This document shows positions 36,311 to 49,476 of a stretch of DNA of 64,000 nt, one piece after another. The notes below the pieces were generated by a model. That model saw only the letters and a list, made by a program, of their open reading frames with translations, searched no databases and was not told the origin of the DNA. Within the stretch, counting starts at the first letter, position 1. Every line of letters starts with the position of its first letter. Origin of the DNA: Lingula anatina (taxonomy: Eukaryota; Brachiopoda; Lingulata; Lingulida; Lingulidae); NCBI RefSeq assembly GCF_001039355.2, contig NW_019775536.1, forward strand, positions 796,322 to 860,321, read 5' to 3'. The position numbers and the translations under genes are program-made.

Positions 36311-38951
36311 ATGAAGCCAGGGTTTATTATCGCGGTTATCTGTTTTCTCGGAGGCGTCCAATTCGCCCTCGGCCAAATTCACACCAGAGATCAATTGGAG
36401 ATGAAGCTATATCTTATTTCAATGAGTTCAAGAGTCCAAGCAATTAAGAAATATCTTATTGAGAAATGCCCACAAGTGATACACGAACATGCTGACATGG
36501 CAGACGTAAGAGGTAAAAGAGATACTGTAGCGGGTCTTCGGATTTTGTTTGCTGAAGCTGAATTGATAAAAATGCAAGAGGTGAGCTTCAAAAATTAATT
36601 GAACCTTTATTTTGCTGTGACAACGGTACATAATTGCACAAAATATGTAAATGTGGATATTCTATCCATCGCATTTGTCACTCAGAATAGTGCTTAGAAA
36701 TAAACTAACAGATTCTAACAGTTTAAAGCTCTCATCATTAGATTACTGGTATTTAGTGGATACAGTGGAAGCGCTGTTGATTTCTCGTAAAGGAATCGAG
36801 TTGTACGTGTTGATTTATATTTATTAAATTACATTTGGTAACTACAGGAAAACGCTGTCCAGTGTGTCTCTTTAGGGTGTATATAACTCCATATTTTATA
36901 ACAACTTACAGCTATACTTGGAATGTGCAGCTGCAACTAACGAAACCACTTTACCGCCAGATGGCACCCCTTCAACCCCGACAGCCATTTTCAATCCCAG
37001 TCAACCTACATCGACAACAATTGCCACGACTAATAACCCTCAAATTAACGGGCTTGGACCTGGTACTGCAGAGGGCTCATCATCTGAAACAATGGCACCT
37101 TCTCTTAAACAGCCAGTCAAACCATTCAGTGATGTATCCCCTGATACTCCTCAAGCCGACAACGAAAGAACTATCAGCGAATCAAACGTGGTAAAAATGG
37201 TATTTACAGCAACACTCCAGCCAACAACCAATATATCAGCTGCAATTGCCCAAAGAACAGTCACAGTATCAGCTGCAACATCTCAGCCAACAACCACGGT
37301 ATCTACTGCAAAATCTCAACCACCAACTACGGTATCTTCTGCAACATCTCAGTCAACAACCACGGTATCTGCCGCAACATCTCTGCCACCAACCACGGTA
37401 TCTGCTGCAACATCTCAGCCAACAACTACAGTATCTGCTGCAACATCCCAGCCTACAGCAGCGGTAAATGATGCAATATTCCAACCAACATCCACGGTAT
37501 TTGCTGTAACCTCCGGATTGATTTCTAAGACAAAAACTCAACAAACAGCTAATATTTCTGAAACAACTAGTGTTCCACCACTAGCAGTTACTAACACAGC
37601 TTCTCAGCCAACAGCAAAGGTTTTTAACAGAGCATATCCGTCAACAACCACTGTATCTGCTGCAACAACCCAAACAACAGCCGCGGTATCTGCTTTGACA
37701 TCCGAGTCGATTTTTAAATCAACTTCTCAGCAAACAGCAGTGTTGTCTCAAACAATTGCTCAGCCAAGGACAACGGTTTCTATCACAACTACTCAGCCAA
37801 TAGCAATGGTTTTTAACACAGCTACTCAGCCAACAACAACGGCTATTGATGCAACCACTCAGCCAACGACAACGGTTTCTGATGCAACCACTCAGCCAAC
37901 AGCAACGGTTTCCAACACAACTTCCATTCCGCCAGAGACAGTTCCTAACACAGCTTCTCAGCCAACAGCAACAGGCTCTAACACATCTAATCAGCTATTA
38001 GATACGGTTTCTAAGAGAACTTCTCAGTCAAAAGCAACGGTCTCTAAGACAACTACTCGGCTAACAACAACGGTTTCTAACTCAGATACCGAGCCAACAG
38101 CAACGGTTTATAATACAGTATCTCAGCCAACAGCCGCAGTACCTGCTGCAACAACCCAATCAACAACTACACCATCTGCTGCAACATCCCAACCAACAGC
38201 CACTGTATCAGAGGCAACGGCCCAATTAACAGCCACGTTATCTGCTGCCACGTCCGAGTCGATTTCTAATGCAACCTCTCAGCCAACAGCAGTGGTTTTT
38301 AAAATAGTCACTCAGCCAACAGCAGCAACTTCTTACACAACTACTCAGACAACAGGAACGGTTCCTAACACAACTACTAGGCCAACAGCAACTGTTTTTA
38401 ATACAGCTACTCGGCCCTCAGCAACGGATAATAACACTCAGGAAGCACCTGCTTTTGCTATTACAATAAGTCGAGAACAATACAAGGCTTCTGCTGCATC
38501 AAACCAGCCGCAAACCGGAACATTCCAGCCATCAGTTTATATTTATTCTACGACAAACCTGGGAACAAACCCACTGTCTTCATCAACGACGACGGCAACC
38601 ACTTCCACTACAGCTTACGCTATTTATGAAGCGGCCTCTGAATTAAGTACGATTGATACAACGACATCTTTTGAAATAAATGACTTTTCAACTACAACAT
38701 CGCCTTTTATTTCAAATACCTATTCTGTCAGCATGATGAGTGAGACGGCTGGAGTCACCCCCAATATGTCTAGAACCACTGGCGCCGTGCCAACCGAAGC
38801 TACGAGAACAAATTTGACCACCGCCGCGGAGACGTCTATCGCACCGAGTGCTGATGATCTGCCACAGTCACGTGTAGTCTATGGGACACCCGAGGTTAAT
38901 CCTCCTACCCTGCAACTTAACCCAGTGACAGATGAAGGTGGGAGTGCATAA
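36311..38951 (+). CDS. secreted mucin-like Thr/Ser/Pro-rich protein
   Basis: Two exons joined in phase 0: 36311-36580 and 36912-38951, encoding 769 residues. A signal peptide (MKPGFIIAVICFLGGVQFAL) precedes a helical, charged segment (QLEMKLYLISMSSRVQAIKK) with a Cys in EKCPQ, then exon 2 opens with LYLECAAATNETT. The remaining 650 residues are almost entirely Thr, Ser, Ala, Pro, Gln and Val in imperfect repeats of about 11-12 residues with core TVSAATSQPTT. This is the usual setting for dense O-glycosylation. No membrane segment is seen; the frame ends with EGGSA. A GT at 38939 (GATGAAG|GTGGGA) could be a real donor leading to an unrecognised later exon, so the C-terminus is uncertain. Likely part of mucus or the cell coat, by composition only. 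Confidence 0.78.
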
Positions 38952-39535
38952 CACGTCCTCACAACCTTAGTAATTCGAAAGAAAATTATTGATGAGTAAT
39001 AACCTACACTAATCGTTATCATTTTTATTCAATACTAACCTTTATTTTAACAGTTAATTAACCATTGCCTTGATTTATTTGTCTACACTTCCATAGCATT
39101 CAAGCTAAAGGCATTTGGTACGAATTGCATTCCCCTGTTAGGGACGTTACCTGTATAAATTGCCCGACATACATGTACTTCAATATGTCATGTTTAAATT
39201 GTAAAAAGAAACATCAGAGATCACGCATGGGGGCTGTTAATAGCGATGCTTGGTAATAAATTGCTGTCAAATGAATGGGATGTTAAACGCCTTCTGGTAA
39301 AATGTATCCAATAAAGATTAAGATAATGCTGACAATGGGAATAATTTAGGGAAAAGCGTACAGTGCGATCAGAACTCTCCTCGCGGATTATTTCCCGCTA
39401 AACGTTAACTAACATCGGCATTGTTTGAAAGGGGTCTTGAACAAAAAGAACCAGTGTCATGATGGCAATTATACCCGCCAACATTGACAATTTCCCGGAA
39501 GGAGGATTCCCTCGCACGTCCACGTCACCCACCCC

Positions 39536-39583
<48 letters not shown>

Positions 39584-40374
39584 GGAAAAAAACACACAGG
39601 AAAAAACAACACGCCCACACAAAAACAGCGTTCCTTTTTAAGATTAAAATATTTTCATCTTTTAATCTTAAAAAGGAGCATCGTCTTTTAAAATTTTAAT
39701 GTTTTCTAATGCTTCTGAAAGAAACGTTTCGGTTTTTTCCTTAGAAATACATGTATGTTAGCAGTTTGCTATAATGAAATACATTGACAACACAAAATGA
39801 AAAGAAAAATCAAATCGGCAAGTAAGTAATTTATTAAATTTCAGTTTTAGTCTTACAATGTTTCAAGAATACCATCAACTGTTTTACAACTTATTCATAG
39901 TAACAGCCAGTTTTAACCAATAATTAAAGGTTTTTGCACTCCGATATTTCAGTGTTTGTCGTGTTGCTTTCATATAGTATAAGGGATTCAGCTTATTTCA
40001 CACCTCATGCAGGGACAACGAGTCGTAAGTTTTTTTAACTTTCTATGTTACTGGGCTATTTTTGAAAAAATTCTGGAGATTTCTTTGTAAAATCCCAATC
40101 GTCTCACTTCATAAAAATTCAGTTTTTGGGGGAATTATAAAATATTCGTAATATCCTTCAAAACTGAACTACTCTTTATTAATCCATTGCCTATAGAGAC
40201 AGGTCATTTTAAGCACGAAATCTCATTCATCACCACTCCATATATATATATTCTTAGTTGTCGCACAAATGGCCATTGTGCATAAACGAAAACGAAGAAA
40301 AGGGGCACAATATTTCATGCGCCTCGACAGCCATACTTGATATGAAAATCCATCGCAGACACTACATACCGGCA
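38952..40374. other. intergenic with AATAAA signals
   Basis: Downstream of the mucin stop. Poly(A)-type AATAAA occurs near 39256 and 39311, the likely transcript end. No other exon recognised. Confidence 0.45.
39537..39578. repeat. (CA)n microsatellite
   Basis: About 20 CA units. Confidence 0.95.
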
Positions 40375-40940
40375 GATATAAATAATAATAATAATAATTT
40401 ATTTACTAAAATCGCACCTAATAGGTTGAAGTTTTACAATGCGTCTTAAATAATAAAATCATAAGGTATTTTAAAATTAACTAAGAATTATAAACTAAAC
40501 TAAAAGGACCAAAGACTTATAAGACAGTTTGAAGCAGTAATTTACATAAAATTTAAAAGACTGTGTATTATAAAAGATGATTTAAAACGCTCCGTTTTTA
40601 CTTTTGGTATTAAAAATTTGTTGCTGACCCTGAGATTTCTTGGGTTCTTTTGTTTAAACAGATGGTGTAGCTTATTAACATTCTTGATTTTTGTAAAAAA
40701 GTTCTTAAGTAAAACGACTCTTCTCTCCCTCAGAGAGGTGAGATTACTAGCCTGTAGGGCATCCTTGTAAGTATAAAATGGGTAAATAATTCTAAGAGCT
40801 CTCCTTTGAACAGATTCTAAGCATTCACATTGTTCAGCTGTAAGACCAGGCCCCCACACAGGGCATGCATATTCTAGGACTGATAGATCAAAAATAGCAT
40901 ACTTTGACGACATGTAGATTTTATGCTCCATTTGTAACAA
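40375..40940 (-). mobile_element. 5'-truncated LINE fragment, end of reverse transcriptase ORF
   Basis: The minus-strand frame from 40940 to 40542 contains LEYACPVWGPGLTAEQCECL followed by ESVQRRALRIIYPFYTYKDA and SLRERRVVLLKNFF. This is the conserved end of CR1/jockey-type retrotransposon polymerases. On the element's strand the stop is followed by about 150 bp and an (ATT)n tail at 40381-40398, typical of a LINE 3' end. The catalytic part is missing, so this is a dead 5'-truncated copy. Confidence 0.8.
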
Positions 40941-41194
40941 ATTTTAATTGGAGCTCATTCGTAGCGTTAATTTTCCAGAGCTGCGATTTTCGTAATGTGC
41001 GCTTTTCTTCACGAGTAATGATACAAATTACACCTTTATTCTTTTAAATACTGCTACTATAGGCCTAGTACTCAAGTCACACCTCAGACTCTTTTTGAAA
41101 CTTGCAAATACACTCTGGGAGAGGTTCGAGAGAAAATCCGGTTTCTCAGCTGGATCAGGTTTTGTCTATATAAACGTCAAATGAGGAAGTTTAC

Positions 41195-43518
41195 TTGAAA
41201 AAGCAATTTTTACAAACAATGCCCGCTGTTAAAATAATCGGTATTATCGGTTCCCTTCAGGACAAGCCTAGTCCCATGACAACATTATACTCACACAAAG
41301 ACGGACGTGGTTTTGTATTTGGCATTTCTTCCTTATTGTTCACAGCATCAGTGCCCTCCATCAATGACCGTAAGAAGCAATAATATGACGGCAAATTAAG
41401 TCACTACACGTTCTAACCAAAGGAAAGAGAGAAAAGTCTGATAGATCGGGATATTTTGTGTGAATTGGGAGATCGGAAGATATGTCCCCAAATCGGGAGA
41501 CTCTTGACTAGACCGGGCGTGCTGACAGGTCTCTGGGCTCCGTATCTCGAAAGGTTCGCTGTGTTGCGCACGTGCAAGTGAGTCTCGATTTCATGGCCCC
41601 GTATCTTGAAATAGAATCGGTTATGGAATCGAGACACTAACACACGTGCGCAACATAGCGAACCTTTCGAGATACGGATCCCTGGTTAATTTCCAGCTAA
41701 CTGTTGCTGCTGTTGTTGAGATTGTTATTGGTGTGATAAAACTACATGTATATGGTTATTTTTTCATTGCGTTCCAGAAAACGACCCATGTAATATGTAC
41801 AGTGCCTTAACCGAGCCATGGCGGAACGTGGCGCAGGGCAGCAATGTCCAAGAACTTGAGAACGCTTTCGGCCGGGCTAATTGTGACAGCTCTTCTCGTG
41901 GCTGGGTGGCAGCCTGGTATCGCTTTCTGCCCCCTGCCGGAACGATGATGACTCAACAGGTACATAAACCATTTCTTGAGGATTGCATGGATGACATATA
42001 GGGAGGCTAAAGGGATTTGGATGAGCTTTTATTACTTGCAAAATCTCGCAAGTCTCTGCTCTTTAAATTTGTCTGTGGTATTTTTTTGTCCGAAGATAGA
42101 GGCCACAATTTTAGAGATTTTTGTTTCATTTTTTTGTTGATTGGTAATAGATGGACTGAATGGGTTTCAAAAGGATCAGATTATGATCGGCAATATTTTA
42201 GAATATTTAATGGGGGGACTAGGGATATGTAATTTAGGGAGGCTATGCCTCTTTGTAAACAGGTACAGGTATACAGTATACCCTGGCTGCTCGAGATTAA
42301 TTACCACTTGTCATTTGGTTTACAGAGTATAACATGTGGCATTTGCCATTTTTATCATTAAACCCCTAGATCTATTGACTTTAAGACAATGAATGACTGT
42401 TTACAGTGTGTCAAAACATTGCTAACCTGACATCATACTGTTTTGAACAATGCCCATTTCTAGGCATGCCTGTTAAACAAGGCAGATTGATTTAAGAATA
42501 GCCGTACATATTTGTAATGTAAGATCTACTAGTATTGTTTTGAATGGTATCGAGTTCTGTATTTCTTATTTTTAATATAATCTCATTTTAATGCCCAGGC
42601 TATGGATAGGGAATTAATGCATGATGGTTATGTACATTGATAGCAGGAGGAAACAGAGAGATAGATACACAAATAAAAAGATAATTTATTGTAACCAAAT
42701 GTGCACCATGGAAGGCATCCTTTTTCATTTTTACTGTTGGCATAATCTGTGAAATATATTAATTAAAATTAATGTTAACCATAACTTAGACATTTCCTCC
42801 AAATCAATAAATATGTAAAAAACCGTAAAGAACGAAATGTATGTGCTGGATTACAGTTCTCATATTAAGTAGCAGCAATCAACTTTCAATTGCCCATAGG
42901 GCTAAGGTACCCAGGTCTATCTTTTATACTGTAACTTGTAGCAATGATGCATTCTTGTTGTACTATATTAAGCAAGTTCTTGCTGTATCGAGCAATTTCA
43001 TTTATCTATTTTTATTTGATTCAGTGTTTGTTTGGGTTTTTGTCCACTTTTTTATTCGTTTATTTCCCTTTTATTATTTATTTTATAATATTTTCAATTA
43101 TATATATGAAATGGTATTCAACTATTTTATAAAATTATTCTAAAATTTATTTTTCTTTTTATTCCTTCTCCATTTTTGCTTTTTTTTATTATTTAGATAA
43201 AGTTTTCGTTGGCACTACAATACCTTTTGTCCCAAACTTAATCTTACCGCTGTACATTTAATTGATATAAAATACAATGTCTGTATCTCTCTCCAGTGCC
43301 CTGACAGCGGGTCATGCGGAAGTCACGTCTCCCACTGGCTGCTGGGGACTCACCCAAACGTGACCGGAAGTCAGGTCACGCTGGATGTATGCGGATCGTT
43401 GATTGGTCAATGCTGTTTCTCAACACAGACGGTCAGAGTAAAGAACTGTGGCACATATTTCGTTTACTATCTCCCACCATTAGGAGGATGTCATCACGGA
43501 TATTGTGGAACAAACTAG
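41195..43518 (+). CDS. small secreted D8C (uromodulin-type) protein
   Basis: Three exons: first exon ending at 41369, then 41778-41959 and 43297-43518. Starting at the ATG of 41276 gives 498 nt or 165 residues and a signal peptide with core FVFGISSLLFTASVPS. An upstream in-frame ATG at 41195 would add 27 residues and seems less likely. The rest is a single D8C domain: DPCNMYSALTEPWRN, RGWVAAWYRFLPPAGTMM, CPDSGSCGSHVSHWLLGTHP, LDVCGSLIGQCC, KNCGTYFVYYLPP and GGCHHGYCGTN. The Trp-Tyr-Arg-Phe and Cys pattern is that of uromodulin, GP2 and oncoprotein-induced transcript 3. Those proteins add EGF and ZP domains; here the domain ends the protein at TAG 43516. The phases join exactly (c+aa, then phase 0). 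A secreted binding role is inferred from the family. Confidence 0.85.
41537..41690. repeat. fold-back (hairpin) element in D8C gene intron 1
   Basis: CCGTATCTCGAAAGGTTCGC followed by TGTGTTGCGCACGTG is answered about 50 bp later by its near-perfect reverse complement, ending GCGAACCTTTCGAGATACGG. The arms are over 50 bp, allowing a long hairpin. No ORF. Confidence 0.75.
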
Positions 43519-46269
43519 CTGCAGAATAGTACTGGGGCAATTCTGCCTGGAATACGAGTATATGTGTATTTAATTTCCACTGAACTGCAACAAGGTAGAT
43601 TTCCATTTATTTGTGTATCCTCCTTTACTAATCCTCCCTCTTCGGTTTCTTTTTTTCACCTTTCCTCTTAACACAAATTACCAAAAAAATATCCAATTTG
43701 TGTAAACACCAAGTTGAAGTCGACCTTATTGACCCGTCAAGACGAAATGTATACAAATACATGCATGAGGTGCCAGTAGTCCCTGAATCAACTATGAAGT
43801 GGGCTTACAGTAGGCCTACCGGTATATCACACAGCTTTAGTCTCCTTTAACTATATATAATATCTGCGTGTGTAGAGTATATATATATATATTTTTTTTT
43901 TCCGTTTTTTCCAGGCATGCATTATAAATTTTGACCTTGACACTAATTATTATTCTTGTAGGGCACACACCATTTAAGATTCACTGGTATATGCTTCTTA
44001 CTGAAATATATCAATTTATTTAAAAATAAATAAATAAAAACTACACGAATTGTTAAGTCATTTCAATAGTGTGCAATTCTAACATTTACTTATTTACGTT
44101 ATACATTCAGTATCATGATAGTTATTCGGAAATAACACTCTAAATCACTTCATTTACACATTTCAAGTCGGTTGTTTCAATGAATGCTACATGAACACAT
44201 CTTATATATCCAGTAAGTGCACATAATACATGTTTTAATTCCTTTCTCTCTAAACTTCTCCACGAATGTCCAACTCCTTTAATTTTGAAAGTACCCCCCC
44301 CCCCACCAAATCCGCCACTGGCATGTGCAGATACAGCCACAAGTGCATGTACTTGTACTCTTTACCCCCTACACCATTGAAACTAGGTGATTGCGTCTTT
44401 CTCCATGGTGTCAAAATTACCGAAAGCGAGAAATATCCAAATTGTGTACAACCAGTGAATATAACCGGAGAAATGCCTGTGAATATGTAGTGAAAAAAGT
44501 TCAGTTTGTGACCCTTGTAATGGATAGATATCACGGGCTATTTCGGTGTCTACATTAACAAAAATATATGGGATTAAATGTGGGGCCCTGTTACTTGAAT
44601 TTTTGTTATAAATATCTGGTGTTTTTATGTAGCTTCATTTACATTTGTCATCGATTCCGAAATGTTTTGACTATGGGGGAATCGTAACCATTCCGCTGTG
44701 TATTGTGATTCACTGTCGCCTCAGGCTCAATCTTTTACATGTAACACTTTCTAAACCTCATGAACAACAACCTTAACTCATCCGTTGTGTGAAATACTAG
44801 TAAATAGGCGTGTCCTTTGTTTTCATTTTCTCCTTTCCTTTAAGCCTCTATGGCTAATCTACTCATATGGAAGAGTTTTCTTGCAATTTTATTACCCCTG
44901 TCTCATCTAGATATTTCTAGAACTGGCGATACCATTTTCTAATCGTGTCCTAATTTCATTTTGTTTACTTAGCTAAGTGTGCTCATACATGAATGCCTAA
45001 GACTCGTCTTAATCTTTAATCTTAGTCTTAATCTCTAATTTTACATTTTAATAAAGTCAAGGTGCTCTTGTCACTTCTGAAACTCCATATCAAAAACTAT
45101 TTTCCATGATTTTTTATGAACTTGTTTGATTTATGTTCTCATTTATAATGATTGATATCATAATAAAAAAACAAGCAGCTGATAAAATGTACATCAATGG
45201 CGATTGGCTTCATTGGTGTTACGTGCCCTAAAAGTAGACGCACTGTGTGTGCTAAACCTTTATATAGCACTTTATTCTCGCCGAGTTTTTGCTTATTTTT
45301 CTTTGTCACGAATTTTTTTCTATCGATCTACGATAATAGAGTCACTCAAAATGAGATACTTGATCTTCAATCGGGGAAATGGATTTTAATTGTGTGAACC
45401 GTTTTGGATATGGCAAAGCGCAAGGAAAAAGTGTTGATTTTTGCCGGGTCAACAAAGCAACGGCCAAAATCAATAAATGTTCCACAATTATGTTGCTTTT
45501 TATCTGAACTAACTAATGCTATGACTTTGCAGGAAAACACGTGAGGTACATTGTAGAACTATACTGATTTATTTCGTTTATGCTTTTTTTAATAGTATAC
45601 ATTATATTCAAAATATGTCCACTATTAAAATATGTAATCACATTCTATTGCACATGTAATTTCTGATCATTATATATCTATAAAAACAATGCAAATACGA
45701 GTAAAAGTAAATTAACAGCTAAACCAGCGTATTAAACAACTGATAGTTAAGTTAAAAAGCATTTCCCATAATAACAGGAAGAGATTCAATCAATATGAAA
45801 AAATGTACAACTCTGATACTGGAACTCACATTGGCATCTGACCGACGTTGTGGTCTCACCCTGATACCTTCCACTAGGTAAACGACCAAGATGGACTGGT
45901 CATCATACATGTATATTGTCATCGGGTATGAAGTGACCGTTCCATCCAGGTCATTACCTAGTGAAAAGTCTCAGGTTGAGACAGCAACGTCGATCAGATG
46001 TCAAGATAAACACAGTTCCTATTTTAATTCTATACCAGATGCTAAAAACATTCACTTATTATTCAATAACAAAAATATAAAAATATGCGTATTATGGGTC
46101 AATAAACGGTTTCAGAAAATTATTATGAATAGACTCGGGTATCACGTTCAGTATTATTACTCACATAATAACACACTTAATAATATACACTGTAAAATAA
46201 TTAATGAAGAAATTTGACCAAACCCATGAATTGATTTCGCCCTCTTGACAAGACTGTCTCGCCTTACGC
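43519..46269. other. intergenic, nothing coding recognised
   Basis: AT-rich, with a poly-C tract near 44295-44305 and several short ORFs without domain or splice support. Confidence 0.45.
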
Positions 46270-48253
46270 CTATCCCAAGCAGTTGGCTTCATAATAGTCA
46301 TAACCAGGTTCTGCCTGCAAGTCGCCGGATTGGGCAGTACTGGGCAGTAGTTCACAGACACATTGGTCATTTCCAGCACAGAGAACGTTTATGGCCGCAC
46401 ACTTCCAGTGCTGCAGACAGGAGATGCTGCATTTGACAAGGCTGCGGACATTCAGCGAGGCTAGGGGCACGAGGGTTGCGCGAGCACCTTCTGCTACCCG
46501 CTGTAACCTGGCTGTACTTTTAATACCTACAGACAAATATTATAATAATAATTATTATTATTATTATTATTATTGATGTTGTTATTTGGTACCTTTTACT
46601 GGTTTCTCCGACGAAAAAAAATTTCGTCTTGATAAAGCGTCGCACTTAATTTCAACTGATCTGTACTTAATAGTGAGGTGAGCGGCGTGGCTTCAAACAA
46701 GAGGAATTGCGCTAACCAATGAGATGTTAATTTCGTTCGCCAAGGGGTTTTGGTTACCATTGACACCAGGGGCGGGGGCCACCAACCCCCAATAACCACC
46801 AAAAGGACATCGGTTTTCACCTTGACCTCCGTTTCCCTGAACTAAAACACCTATCCCAATCCCTACATAAACTTACCATGAACCTCTACTTCACAAAGCT
46901 GCAAGGGCATGGTGTCGTTGCCAACTTTAATGATCAACACATATCGTCCTCTCAGTGGTGACCCACAGGACAGAGACGTGTTCCCCACAGGTGCCGTCCC
47001 CGGGTAACTGGCGCAGAGCTTGTACTGGGTGAATGATGAACTATCCTCGTAAATGAAGCCAACTCTCACTTCAAAATCAACCAGACGCTCAGCTGAAAGT
47101 AGCGCAATGTTCAACCTGACAAAAGCTTTGATAATACTTGGATGCCATGAGTTATGAAAATAACTCGACTACATTTGGTAGATAAATACAAGGATGAATG
47201 AAGATACCTCAATATTTAAAAACGTTGTCACTTGTTAATCAGCTAATACATGTATATTAGTACCTCTCCAAACCGGCAACTTTTTTTTTCAGTTTCAATG
47301 TTCAGTTTAAACGTACTTGTTTCGGTTCTACATGTGTTACTCCGTTGCAGCATTGAAACATGCAAGTACGAAGCGTGAATACCAAAAATTAAAAGCACAA
47401 AATTAGAATGAAAGTGATTGCTTATTAAGTCATTTGGGTTATTTATGAAACATTCCAAGTAATACATCAGCAGTAATAAAGTGAATACAAAACACCTAAG
47501 AAGAACAACACTTACAACAGCACTCGGCTCGGTTTGTTATGATAACACCTGCCAGTTTTTCTGTGGTTTTTAAATCCACCAGCCACCAATTCCCCTGACC
47601 CCAGTTGGTATGGGAACAGCTGCCTCGTGACCAGTCGTCGTCATAGTTTCCGTCAACAGTGAGACTGGCACTGTATGTCAGGTAGGTGGAACTTTGGTAT
47701 GCAGGTTTACCCTGGGCCAAACTCTGCCCGCAACCTGTGCACAGTGGCACACCTGCCGGGGAAAATATTTGGTAGACATTAAAAGTGACTACTTTTAGCT
47801 TTGGGACCGCGTACACGTACAGTGAAGCTTAAAATGATGATTTCTTAGTTGATAGCTTCAACTTGACCCGTCAGTGCTTGATTTCAAGTATCAAAAAAGT
47901 GATTAATTGCTTTCTATATATGCATATACATTTCCAACGACTGATCATGCTCCTTAATCTCTCAAGTCATTTGTGACTATTTACAATCAGTAAAATCCCC
48001 GTTACTGTATGCGTGCACCATACGGAATCCTATAACCGACCTTTCTCTTTTTTCGTCAAGTAATTTTTTAAACTTAGAATCGTGCTTGCACTTAAATTTT
48101 GTCTTGTTTGATATTCAATTTAGAGCTACAAAGTAAATGTTTTTAACTGTGGCAGAAAGAAATATTAGATAGCTTTTATATCTTGTGCGACTACACAATG
48201 TCAGACTTACCGAGAACTGTTATGGTAACGATCAGAAGTCTTCGCGACATCAT
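46270..48253 (-). CDS. secreted fucolectin-type lectin with a PAN-like tail
   Basis: Four exons on the minus strand, all joined in phase 1: 48253-48211, 47752-47516, 47092-46877 and 46526-46270, giving 753 nt or 250 residues. Exon 1 gives a short signal peptide (MMSRRLLIVTITVLG). Exons 2-3 encode a fucolectin (F5/8C-like) domain: LAQGKPAYQSSTY, LTVDGNYDDDWSRGSCSHT, WWLVDLKTTEKLAGVIITNR, AECCSERLVDFEVRVG and LQLCEVEVHG. The fucose-binding His and two Arg of eel agglutinin (His in CSHT; NRxxCCxxR) and the unusual adjacent-Cys disulfide are retained, so L-fucose binding is likely. Exon 4 encodes a Cys-rich PAN/apple-like stretch (VKCSISCLQHWKCAAINVLC, then CVCELLP and YYEANC). The product should be a secreted lectin of the body fluid or mucus. 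Confidence 0.88.
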
Positions 48254-48675
48254 ACTTAATTCTTTAGAGAATTGCCTTTAAAATACCCTACGACAACTGA
48301 CTCCTGAAGCGAAACTGATAAATAAAAACAAAACCATGGACTGTGTGGAACATTTAAATGAAATGAATATCTCGCCTTTGTTTTAAAGCGTGCCGTGTGA
48401 AATCGAATGTAATCCCTTTCAATGCAAATAGTAATAAAAACTCATGTGTTTGCATATGTACTGTTTATTCTGTTTAAACGCGTGTATGCTGACGTTTGTT
48501 TTATACGTAAGCTGAGAAAGCTTAATGCATCTGTGGCTAAATATAAATAAGCGGTCGATAACAGCTAGATTGCAAAAATGTGATTAAGGATAAAAACACA
48601 AGAGGGTTGCTGTCGTGAGGCCCACAAGATACTTTTTTATATTTGTGATAATGTTTGCGTGTGCATGTGCGTGTG

Positions 48676-48710
<35 letters not shown>

Positions 48711-49118
48711 GAGAGAGAGAGAGAATGTGTGTGTGCGTACATGTATGTGCGTTTGTGTGTGTTTAATGTGTGTCAAGTTATAAAAATTTTTACTTAATTT
48801 TAATGCTCGAACATAAAACAGTATTCAAGATAAAAATCTTGATGAAATATATGGCACTTCAAAACGGAGTCACGAGAGTCTAAATTAATGACTTTTGGTA
48901 AAAATGCTATTTTTGATGTGGACCTGTTGCTCGCAGCTATAAGAAAGAGTGTAAGTAGCGTTGTTTTATGAAACGACCCTGAACGAAAATTGGCCTTAGC
49001 GAAGGATGCTTGAATATGCCCTTACCGACGGAGGCCTGTAAGCAGTTAGAAATAATTGATATTTGATCAAATGTCATAATTCATAATAAATTATTAATAC
49101 TTTAAGAAATCTGCATCA

Positions 49119-49157
<39 letters not shown>

Positions 49158-49476
49158 TGCTGTACACAAATGCTGACATATGAGCATCGTATGTGAAATC
49201 GATTATACGCACAACTTTAAGCGTAAAAAAACTCCCTTTTCCAGCGTATGAGAATTTATGTTAAAGTTTATTAAACAGCTCTAGCTTTAGAGGAAAATAA
49301 AGACACTTATGCCTATACTATTTACTTTTAGCCAGTTGAACTAGATGGTTACGATACAGAAAAACTGCGGGGAATATTCACGTTATTTTGAGATATGATA
49401 TGGTATCAGAATATAATTCTCACCAAAATAATGACGGGGATGCGAGTTAAAGTGACACATTGCCAAGTGCAGCAGT
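48254..49476. other. intergenic with (GA)n and poly-T tracts
   Basis: Contains a GA-rich run at 48679-48725 with a GT-rich flank, and a T homopolymer at about 49122-49156. No gene recognised. Confidence 0.6.

Noticed and set aside
44140-44534. Short ORFs around a poly-C tract
   Set aside because: No domain or splice evidence; a decayed dispersed repeat is possible but could not be defined.
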